From Flavobacterium okayamense (GTDB lineage Bacteria > Bacteroidota > Bacteroidia > Flavobacteriales > Flavobacteriaceae): DNA of 64,000 nt. The stretch spans positions 992,001-1,056,000 of the forward strand of contig NZ_AP024749.1 of the NCBI RefSeq assembly GCF_019702945.1, given 5' to 3'. The notes beneath the pieces are model-generated. The model was not told the origin of the DNA. It did no database searches and saw only the letters and a list, made by a program, of their open reading frames with translations. Positions 58,059 to 64,000 of this stretch are shown piece after piece (position 1 is the stretch's first letter; each line of letters starts with the position of its first letter). Position numbers and translations under genes: made by a program.

Positions 58059-59210
58059 ATGCAGTTTTCAGATAAGCGAACTTTAACGCGATGGTTAATC
58101 ATACTTACTTCATTTTTAATAGTTGTTCTTATTGTTTGGAATACCTATAATTTTTTCCAAATTTTTAAAAATGAAGAGCGTGTTAAAATGGAGTTGTGGT
58201 CTACAGCACAAACAACAATTAATAATGCGAATGAATTTACCGATTTAGAATTGGCTTTAAAAATTATGGGAAATAATACTTCAATTCCCATGATTTTAAC
58301 AATGCCAAATGATTCCATTATCAATCATAATAATATTGAGGAAGAAGTTGCTTCAAATTCTAAATTACTTCAAAAAGAACTAAACCGATTAAAGTCGGAA
58401 AATACTCCCATAAAAATGGAACTTTCCCAATCTGATTATCGATTGGTTTATTACGGAAATTCACCTTTGCTAAATAAACTGAAATATTATCCAATTGCTC
58501 TTTTACTAATCATTATTTTGTTTGCAGCGGTTGTATATAATTTTTATCGCGCAACAAAGATGGCTACTCAAAATAAATTGTGGGCTGGTATGGCCAAGGA
58601 AACAGCTCATCAAATTGGCACGCCATTGTCGTCATTAATTGGTTGGTTAGAATTGCTAAAAATTGAAAATGTAGATGAAGTCACATTGTCAGAAATTGAA
58701 AAAGATATAAACCGATTACAAACAATTGCGGATAGATTTTCAAAAATAGGAAGTGAACCAGTTCTTGAAAAAATGAATATAATTGATGAAACTAGGAATG
58801 CTTACGAATATTTAAAAAGCAGAAGTTCTAAGCAAGTTCATTTTAGTTTTACGGCACCAGATCATCCAATTTTTGTAGAAATTAATCCTGCTTTACATAG
58901 TTGGACTATTGAGAACTTGGTAAAAAATGCAATTGATGCGATGAAAGGAAAGGGCGAATTAAAAGTTGTGGTTGAAGAAATTGAAAATACTGTAAAAATT
59001 AAAGTTTCAGATACTGGAAAAGGAATTGCAAAAAAAGAATTTAGTAAAGTTTTTGAACCAGGTTTTACAACAAAAAAGCGAGGTTGGGGCTTAGGTTTAT
59101 CTTTAACAAAGCGTATTGTTGAAGATTATCATAAAGGAAAAATAAAAGTTTTAAATTCTGAAATAGGAAAAGGAACCACTTTTCAATTGATGTTTCAAAA
59201 GTATTTTTAA
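58059..59210 (+). CDS. Orphan sensor histidine kinase
   Basis: A 383-residue membrane kinase from ATG 58059. Two transmembrane helices (about 12-32 and 145-163) enclose a periplasmic sensor region of about 110 residues. HisKA has the phospho-acceptor His184 in AKETAHQIGTPLSSLIGWLELLK, and HATPase_c has NLVKNAIDAMKGKG, VSDTGKGIAKKEFSKVFEPGFTTKKRGWGLGLSLTKRI. No response regulator is adjacent. The signal is unknown. Confidence 0.92.
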   Translation: MQFSDKRTLTRWLIILTSFLIVVLIVWNTYNFFQIFKNEERVKMELWSTAQTTINNANEFTDLELALKIMGNNTSIPMILTMPNDSIINHNNIEEEVASNSKLLQKELNRLKSENTPIKMELSQSDYRLVYYGNSPLLNKLKYYPIALLLIIILFAAVVYNFYRATKMATQNKLWAGMAKETAHQIGTPLSSLIGWLELLKIENVDEVTLSEIEKDINRLQTIADRFSKIGSEPVLEKMNIIDETRNAYEYLKSRSSKQVHFSFTAPDHPIFVEINPALHSWTIENLVKNAIDAMKGKGELKVVVEEIENTVKIKVSDTGKGIAKKEFSKVFEPGFTTKKRGWGLGLSLTKRIVEDYHKGKIKVLNSEIGKGTTFQLMFQKYF

Positions 59211-59213
59211 ATT

Positions 59214-59244
59214 AAAAAAACCGACTTTCAAAGTCGGTTTTTTA
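59214..59244. terminator. Bidirectional terminator between the kinase and HIT genes
   Basis: AAAAAAACCGACTT pairs with AAGTCGGTTTTTT around a 3-nt loop. Confidence 0.92.
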
Positions 59245-59634
59245 TTATATGTTTTCAGAAATTTGTTTGGCTAAACTTTCGAATTCTTCCTTGGTTAAAG
59301 AAGTCTTTCGTTGAAAACGCATGTCATCCATATCATGTAATGGAATTAAATGTACGTGAACGTGAGGAACTTCAAGTCCTACAACTGCAACGCCTACGCG
59401 TTTACAAGGAACAACTTTTTCGACAGCTTTAGCGACTTTTCTAGAGAATTTCATCAATCCTAAATAATGCTCTTCTTCCATGTCGAAGATTTTATTAATT
59501 TCTTGCTTAGGAATACATAATGTATGGCCTTTAGCATTCGGATTAATATCTAAAAAAGCGAAGTAATTTTCATCTTCAGCAATTTTGTAACAAGGAATTT
59601 CTCCGTTAATTATTTTTGTGAAAATACTAGCCAT
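59245..59634 (-). CDS. HIT-family nucleotide hydrolase
   Basis: A 129-residue histidine-triad protein: SIFTKIINGEIPCYKIAEDENYFAFLDINPNAKGHTLCIPKQE in pieces and the catalytic HVHVHLIPL. HIT proteins hydrolyse adenosine phosphoramidates or dinucleotides. It is transcribed 12 nt after greA. Confidence 0.94.
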   Translation of the reverse strand: MASIFTKIINGEIPCYKIAEDENYFAFLDINPNAKGHTLCIPKQEINKIFDMEEEHYLGLMKFSRKVAKAVEKVVPCKRVGVAVVGLEVPHVHVHLIPLHDMDDMRFQRKTSLTKEEFESLAKQISENI

Positions 59635-59646
59635 AACAATGTGTTT

Positions 59647-60123
59647 TTAGTCTCTTGTGATTTCTAAAATTTCAAAATTCATAGTTCCGTTTGGAACTTT
59701 AACTTCAGCAATTTCGCCAACCTTCTTTCCTAATAAACCTTTTCCAATTGGAGATGTAACTGATATTTTTCCTGTTTTTAAATCGGCTTCACTTTCAGCT
59801 ACTAAAGTATATTTCATTTCCATACCGTTAGTTTGATTTTTAATCTTAACAGTAGAAAGTACTAATACTTTTGAAACATCTAATTGAGATTCGTCTATTA
59901 ATCGTGCGTTAGCAACAACTTCTTCCATTTTGGCAATTTTCATTTCTAAAAGACCTTGCGCTTCTTTTGCAGCGTCATATTCAGCATTTTCAGACAAATC
60001 TCCTTTATCACGAGCGTCAGCAATAGCTTGAGAGGCTTTTGGGCGCTCAACAGCTTTTAAATGATCTAATTCGTCTTTTAATTTTTTTAAACCTTCTGCG
60101 GTGTAATAAGATACGTTACTCAT
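59647..60123 (-). CDS. greA: Transcription elongation factor GreA
   Basis: Rescues backtracked RNA polymerase by stimulating RNA cleavage. The 158 residues have the N-terminal coiled coil (LKKLKDELDHLKAVERPKASQAIADARDKGDLSENAEYDAAKE in pieces, with the catalytic acidic tip DLSENAEYD) and the C-terminal FKBP-like domain (SVTSPIGKGLLGKKVGEIAEVKVPNG). Length is standard. A probable intrinsic terminator lies in its leader. Confidence 0.97.
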   Translation of the reverse strand: MSNVSYYTAEGLKKLKDELDHLKAVERPKASQAIADARDKGDLSENAEYDAAKEAQGLLEMKIAKMEEVVANARLIDESQLDVSKVLVLSTVKIKNQTNGMEMKYTLVAESEADLKTGKISVTSPIGKGLLGKKVGEIAEVKVPNGTMNFEILEITRD

Positions 60124-60146
60124 AACTTCATCGTTTATATAAATAG

Positions 60147-60188
60147 AAAAAATCCCATAGCTTCATGGGATTCTTTCCAACAAATATA
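60147..60188 (-). promoter_or_regulatory. greA promoter followed by a leader terminator/attenuator
   Basis: On the minus strand the -7 element TATATTTG (60188-60181) is followed within about 10 nt by the hairpin AATCCCAT / ATGGGATT (60172-60151) and then by six T. The greA start is 24 nt further on. Transcripts could stop after about 35 nt. Confidence 0.65.
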
Positions 60189-60241
60189 CTAATTTTTTGA
60201 ACATTTATATAATTTTTTTAGTTCTTAAAACATAAATAATT

Positions 60242-60249
60242 TAATTTTG
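60242..60249 (+). promoter_or_regulatory. -7 element of the Rieske-like lipoprotein gene
   Basis: TAATTTTG, 17 nt before the start codon. Confidence 0.45.
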
Positions 60250-60266
60250 AAGAATAATATGATGTT

Positions 60267-60695
60267 ATGAAAAAAGTATTTTCAATAGTTTTATTACTAT
60301 TAATATCGCTAAGTTGTACTAAAGATTCTGTTTCAAATAATAATCCTTATTTACCCACTTATAGGTTTAGTACTGTTGTTGATTTAACTTTGCCTTTAAA
60401 CATTCAACTTCAGTTTCCAGGAAATGCAATTGAATACAATCAAGTGGGTGTTGGTATTTTAAATAAGATTTTTATTATAAATACAGGTACAGGTTTTTTT
60501 GCTTTTGATGCAGCGTGTCCAAATCAAGGGGTGAGTAGTTGTTCTGAAATGAGTTTAGTTGGTATAAAAGCAGTATGCCCTTGTGATGGAGCTCAATATA
60601 GTCTTTATAATGGGCAAGCACAAGATAAAGAGTATCCAATGCTCCAATATAGAGTTGAAATTTTAAGTCAAACCTCAATAAGAGTTTATAATTAA
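60267..60695 (+). CDS. Rieske-like lipoprotein lacking cluster histidines
   Basis: A 142-residue lipoprotein (lipobox LLISLSC, Cys at about 17) with a Rieske-type fold: AFDAACPNQGVSSC and AVCPCDGAQYSLYNGQ align with CPHxG and CPCHGSxF of Rieske proteins. Both His ligands of a 2Fe-2S Rieske centre are replaced (Asn and Asp), while Cys residues remain. It may bind a different centre or none. Surface or periplasmic location follows from the lipobox. A terminator follows at once. Confidence 0.82.
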   Translation: MKKVFSIVLLLLISLSCTKDSVSNNNPYLPTYRFSTVVDLTLPLNIQLQFPGNAIEYNQVGVGILNKIFIINTGTGFFAFDAACPNQGVSSCSEMSLVGIKAVCPCDGAQYSLYNGQAQDKEYPMLQYRVEILSQTSIRVYN

Positions 60696-60727
60696 AAAAA
60701 GCTATCCAAAATCGGATAGCTTTTTTA
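60696..60727. terminator. Bidirectional terminator between the lipoprotein and TonB receptor genes
   Basis: AAAAAAGCTATCC pairs with GGATAGCTTTTTT around a 5-nt loop (AAAAT C), between convergent genes. Confidence 0.88.
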
Positions 60728-60751
60728 CTTTAAAAATATTAATAAACGTAA

Positions 60752-62911
60752 TTAAAATTTCAATGTTGCGCCTAACAAGAAGTTGATTCCAGCTTGGGGA
60801 TAATAACCGGCACCTTCAATAGTTGTTGTATTTGGACCTGACCAAGTATCGTCGTAAGTATAAAAATATCCATTTGATTCATATTCTAGATTTAAAATAT
60901 TATTTACTAATCCACTGAATACAATTGATTTTATTCCCTTATTAATTTTCCATTCATAATTTGCATTGAAATCTAAAATGCCATAAGCTTCTAAAACTGA
61001 ATTTTCTGAATCAATATTTCCCATATATTGTTTCCCAACATACTTGCCTAAAAGTGATAATTGTAAATCTTTTACAGGGTAAAAATTTAATGAAGTGGCA
61101 CCAATGAAATTAGGAGAGTAGGCTATATTTGTGTTACCTAAATTTTGTAATTCTCCGTCTCGTTGAAAGTAAAAATCTTTATTTTTGTTTTGACTTAACG
61201 TTGCATTGGCTTGGATATTAAATATTTCACTTAATTTAATAACTGATTCAACTTCAAGTCCTACTCGATAGCTCTTTCCAGAATTTGTAAACACTGGTGC
61301 TCCAACATCATTTAAAGCTCCTGTTAATACTAATTGATCATTGTAAAGCATATAAAAAGCGTTAGCATTAATTCTGAAATTTGACGAATTATACTTCCAA
61401 CCCCCTTCAAAATCATATAGTCTTTCTGGTTTATTTGCGCCACTTTCATAATCGTCTCTTCTAGGTTCTTTATTAGCTACTCCTGCAAATCCATAAAAAG
61501 CATTTTTTGAATTTAATTGATAGTTAAAACCTACTTTAGGATTGAAAAATCTAAAAGTATCATTAACATCATCAAATTTGGTACTGTTTGCTTTATAGAA
61601 AACCATTCTGTATTGTAAATCAGCAAAAACATTTAGTTTTCCAATTTTATGACTAGCTTTTATATAGGCGTTAATATCATCTTTATTTCCAAAGTTGTCA
61701 TAATACAAGTTGTCTTCAGGGATATAATTTGTAGTCCAAATAACTTCTCCATAATGTAACCCTAAATATCTATTGGCAGCACCTCCGAATAAAATATCAG
61801 TTTTTGAGGTTTTGTAATTTAATGCGAAAGTTGTTCCAAAGAAATCATTATCTAGCCATCTTTTTCTAACTAAATCTGAAATAAAATTTCCTTGAAAACT
61901 AGGCAAATTGTATTCGGATAAATCTTCATCTTCTTTATATTGTTCAAAATAACCTTTACCTATTGTATAGTGTAAGGCTACATTTGAATTCCATTTTTTA
62001 GACCATTTTTCAGACCAATGCAATTGAAAATGATTTTGCCAATAGTTATCGGTCTCATTACCATAAAATTGTTCGTTTCCGAATTCATCATAATATAATC
62101 CTGCATAATTATAGGTTCTATCATTTTCTAATTTATCTAAATCTTCAAGTCCATACCAAGCTTGATATGTTTTTTCTTTTCCTCCAAATGCCAAGAATTT
62201 AATTAGAGTAGATTCTTTTACATAGTTTACATTAAATAAATAACCAAACATATCAGAAGTAGCTCTATCAATAAATCCATCAGAATGAATTTGAGAAACA
62301 CGACCATTTATTTCAAAATTGTTATGTAACCCCGTCCCAAATGATAGGGTGTGCTTTCGAGTGCCAAAACTACCAAATGAATTAGAAACTTCTGCATGAG
62401 CTTTTTCTTCATATGATTTCGTTTGCATGTTTAAACTAGCCCCAAAAGCACCTGCACCATTGGTTGAAGAGCCAACACCTCTTTGTAGTTGAATACTTTG
62501 TAATGAAGAAGCAAAATCGGGTAAGTTTACAAAAAAAGTACCTTGACTTTCACTATCATTAAATGGAATTCCATTTAAAGTTACGTTTATTCTTGATCCG
62601 TCTGAACCTCTAACTCGCATATACGTGTAACCAACGCCATTTCCAGCATCAGTAGTTGTAACAACTGAAGGTAAATAGTTTAACAAAACCGGAATGTCTT
62701 GCCCCAAATTTCTTGGCGCAATTTCTTCAGCTTTAACATTAGTAAATGTAATAGGATCTTTTTCTTTTGCTCTAACAGCAGAAACAGTTACTTCTTTTAA
62801 TTCGGTAACTTTAGTAGTGTCTTGCACAATTTCTTGTGCATTTGAAGTTAATGAAAAAGCAATAATTGCAAATAGTAATGCAACTTTACTTTTTTTGAAT
62901 AATAATTTCAT
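60752..62911 (-). CDS. TonB-dependent receptor under TPP riboswitch, putative thiamin-type transporter
   Basis: A 719-residue outer-membrane receptor. A signal peptide (1-25, ending TSNAQ) is followed by a TonB-box-like segment (LKEVTVSAVRA), a plug domain (about 55-160, QDIPVLLNYLPSVVTTTDAG, MRVRGSDGSRINVTLNGIPFNDSESQGTFFVNLPDF) and a beta-barrel ending in LLGATLKF with terminal Phe. Alone, the sequence would suggest a siderophore or cobalamin receptor. The TPP riboswitch in its leader points instead to thiamin or a thiamin precursor. No inner-membrane thiamin transporter gene is adjacent. Confidence 0.93.
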   Translation of the reverse strand: MKLLFKKSKVALLFAIIAFSLTSNAQEIVQDTTKVTELKEVTVSAVRAKEKDPITFTNVKAEEIAPRNLGQDIPVLLNYLPSVVTTTDAGNGVGYTYMRVRGSDGSRINVTLNGIPFNDSESQGTFFVNLPDFASSLQSIQLQRGVGSSTNGAGAFGASLNMQTKSYEEKAHAEVSNSFGSFGTRKHTLSFGTGLHNNFEINGRVSQIHSDGFIDRATSDMFGYLFNVNYVKESTLIKFLAFGGKEKTYQAWYGLEDLDKLENDRTYNYAGLYYDEFGNEQFYGNETDNYWQNHFQLHWSEKWSKKWNSNVALHYTIGKGYFEQYKEDEDLSEYNLPSFQGNFISDLVRKRWLDNDFFGTTFALNYKTSKTDILFGGAANRYLGLHYGEVIWTTNYIPEDNLYYDNFGNKDDINAYIKASHKIGKLNVFADLQYRMVFYKANSTKFDDVNDTFRFFNPKVGFNYQLNSKNAFYGFAGVANKEPRRDDYESGANKPERLYDFEGGWKYNSSNFRINANAFYMLYNDQLVLTGALNDVGAPVFTNSGKSYRVGLEVESVIKLSEIFNIQANATLSQNKNKDFYFQRDGELQNLGNTNIAYSPNFIGATSLNFYPVKDLQLSLLGKYVGKQYMGNIDSENSVLEAYGILDFNANYEWKINKGIKSIVFSGLVNNILNLEYESNGYFYTYDDTWSGPNTTTIEGAGYYPQAGINFLLGATLKF

Positions 62912-62981
62912 TCGTAAAATAATTTGTACGAATAAAAGGGGTAATTATTCTTATTAATAAAAAATTTGATTAGCTCGACTC

Positions 62982-62999
62982 GCTAAAGTGCACTTTAGC
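62982..62999 (-). promoter_or_regulatory. Palindromic hairpin of the riboswitch expression platform
   Basis: GCTAAAGTGCACTTTAGC is a perfect 18-bp palindrome immediately after the TPP aptamer on the minus strand. No T-tract follows directly, so how it controls expression is unclear. Confidence 0.5.
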
Positions 63000-63001
63000 T
63001 T

Positions 63002-63081
63002 GTCTTGTTCCTTGGCAGCATTACCTGCCCAGGTTCTACGGGTATAATCTCAGCTCGTTATTTAGAGCACCCCTTTGAGAC
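63002..63081 (-). ncRNA. TPP riboswitch (THI element)
   Basis: On the minus strand the aptamer shows, in order, closing stem GTCT, GGGGTGC, the conserved GCTGAGA, ACCCGTAGAACCTG, the P4/P5 stem GGCAGGTAATGCTGCC, GGAA and the closing AGAC. These are the diagnostic thi-box blocks. The -7 element TATCTTTG (63093-63086) lies just upstream, so the RNA starts with the aptamer. Confidence 0.95.
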
Positions 63082-63085
63082 GGCG

Positions 63086-63093
63086 CAAAGATA
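63086..63093 (-). promoter_or_regulatory. -7 element of the riboswitch-controlled receptor gene
   Basis: TATCTTTG on the minus strand, about 5 nt before the aptamer's closing stem. Confidence 0.65.
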
Positions 63094-63134
63094 AAATAAA
63101 GTTAGAATTTAGAAATCAGATTTTCAAAGTTTTT

Positions 63135-63536
63135 TTAAAACTTTGGTTTTTTTCTGCTCTCTTTCATTTCAGAAGACTTCTTTTTCTCCTGAAGCCTTTT
63201 TTCTTTAACCTTTTTTGGAATTTTTGTTTCTTTTCTAATTTTTGGTTTTTTTAAACTTTTAGAAAGTAGTTCAAAAAATCGCTTAGTGACAATTTCTTTG
63301 TTTTTAAGCTGACTTCTATCTTCGTCTGAAGAAAGTTGTAGTATTCCTTCTTGTGAAATTCTATTAGCTAATTTTTCAAGCAGTAACATTTTTTCTTCCT
63401 CACTCAAACCAGATGAGTTTGCAATATTAAATGATAAAATAACCTTTGAAGAAACTTTATTTACATTTTGTCCACCAGCGCCAGAACTTCTGACTGCTTT
63501 AAATTGCAATTCGGAAACAATAGTATCTTTATTCAT
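63135..63536 (-). CDS. arfB: Alternative ribosome-rescue peptidyl-tRNA hydrolase ArfB
   Basis: A 133-residue RF1/2-like hydrolase: the GGQ catalytic loop in AVRSSGAGGQNVNKVSSKV and the basic C-terminal tail (KVKEKRLQEKKKSSEMKESRKKPKF) that inserts into the empty mRNA channel of stalled ribosomes. It releases nascent chains on non-stop mRNA without tmRNA. It overlaps the upstream DUF4301 gene by 8 nt, so the two are co-translated. Confidence 0.95.
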   Translation of the reverse strand: MNKDTIVSELQFKAVRSSGAGGQNVNKVSSKVILSFNIANSSGLSEEEKMLLLEKLANRISQEGILQLSSDEDRSQLKNKEIVTKRFFELLSKSLKKPKIRKETKIPKKVKEKRLQEKKKSSEMKESRKKPKF

Positions 63537-64000
63537 TATTAGGTTGGTGAGACGGTTTTAATAAATCATTTACAGTTTTTACTGGATTAAATGTTATTAA
63601 TGGAACTTCAACGAAAATAGTATTCCAATGTGCCATAGCACCATTCCATAAACCAGGTAATTCAAATGCTTTTATTGGTTTTCCGTTTTTTGTTTTTTCA
63701 ACAATGAATCCAGAATTATGATCAACAAAATCTAATAAATTAAACTTTTCTCTTCTGTGGTTTTTGATACCACAAACGATGTCTACAGGATTAAAGTGTG
63801 TAGCATTTTTAAAGATTTCTTTTTGTTGAGGGTTTTCAATATTTATTTGTGAACTTTCTACAATTTGAAGCGAAATTTGTCCATTAGAATCTTTTACCCA
63901 AAAAGGTCCGCCACCAGGCTCTCCTTCATTTTTAACCATTCCACAAATGCGAATAGGACGATCAAGAAGTTTTACCAGGTATTCTATTTTGAAATCGTCT
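63529..64000 (-). CDS. DUF4301 protein, 5' end beyond window
   Basis: The frame is open to the window edge, so only the C-terminal 156 or so residues are seen. RPIRICGMVKNEGEPGGGPFWVKDSNGQISLQIVESSQI (in pieces), THFNPVDIVCGIKNHRREKFNL and FVEVPLITFNPVKTVNDLLKP match the DUF4301 family, a Bacteroidota group of unknown function with nucleotidyltransferase-like features. Met at 63939 is internal to the conserved GMVKNEGEPGGG block and is not the start. Overlaps arfB by 8 nt. Confidence 0.88.
   Translation of the reverse strand, partial: DDFKIEYLVKLLDRPIRICGMVKNEGEPGGGPFWVKDSNGQISLQIVESSQINIENPQQKEIFKNATHFNPVDIVCGIKNHRREKFNLLDFVDHNSGFIVEKTKNGKPIKAFELPGLWNGAMAHWNTIFVEVPLITFNPVKTVNDLLKPSHQPNNE

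Overview
The window is AT-rich chromosomal DNA of a member of the Flavobacteriaceae (Bacteroidota), most like Flavobacterium. This rests on promoters of the TTG-N19-TAnnTTTG type, type IX secretion (T9SS) sorting domains with YPNP motifs, SusC-like and other TonB-dependent receptors, DnaE with a fused N-terminal proofreading exonuclease, and many families largely confined to this phylum (DUF3098, DUF4271, DUF4296, DUF3127, DUF4301, DUF6252). Gene density is high and most loci are housekeeping. I see no rRNA, IS element, CRISPR array, prophage or plasmid replication gene. One tRNA (Asp) is present.

Layout. 1-6.2 kb is accessory-like: a truncated sensor kinase, a secreted GH19 chitinase, a NarL/LuxR response regulator and two exported proteins ending in peptidase S74 intramolecular chaperones. 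6.2-17.1 kb holds ftsX-DUF3098, leuS (with a large variable insertion), membrane proteins, an Lrp regulator, a saccharopine dehydrogenase-like enzyme and pckA. 17.2-24.6 kb holds hemD-DUF4271, a polyprenyl-phosphate glycosyltransferase-dihydroorotase-DUF4296 operon, tyrS and a LuxE-like acyltransferase. 24.7-34.3 kb looks like a surface-nutrient locus: two T9SS proteins, a beta-helix lipoprotein and a TonB receptor, transcribed away from a PhoB/PhoR-like two-component pair. 34.4-45.2 kb has trmB, a LysE transporter, an alkyltransferase-like protein, an Fe-S/electron-transfer set (mrp, nifU-like, ferredoxin reductase, ferredoxin), a glutaryl-CoA dehydrogenase-like enzyme and rpsP-rimM-trmN. 45.3-55.9 kb has dnaE, thioredoxin-fold proteins, tRNA-Asp, a cold-shock operon (DEAD helicase plus two cold-shock-domain proteins) and tag. 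55.9-64 kb has aat, a DUF3127 protein, a flavin reductase, an orphan kinase, HIT, greA, a Rieske-like lipoprotein, a TonB receptor under a TPP riboswitch, arfB and a DUF4301 gene cut by the window end.

The most interesting signals are regulatory. (1) The chitinase and both S74 genes share a CCCCTGAA site exactly 45 nt ahead of the same base of the -7 element. They surround a LuxR-type regulator gene, which suggests a small dedicated regulon. (2) Five GTTA/GTTT tetramers phased at exactly 11 bp lie between the TonB receptor and the PhoB-like regulator. A weaker array at the same promoter distance precedes the beta-helix lipoprotein. (3) greA has an intrinsic terminator between its promoter and its start codon. 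(4) A TPP riboswitch marks a TonB receptor as a probable thiamin-related transporter. (5) Dispersed repeats occur, including one copy lying in frame inside leuS and two structured elements of one family. Promoter, terminator and RNA calls were read by eye and not scored with software.
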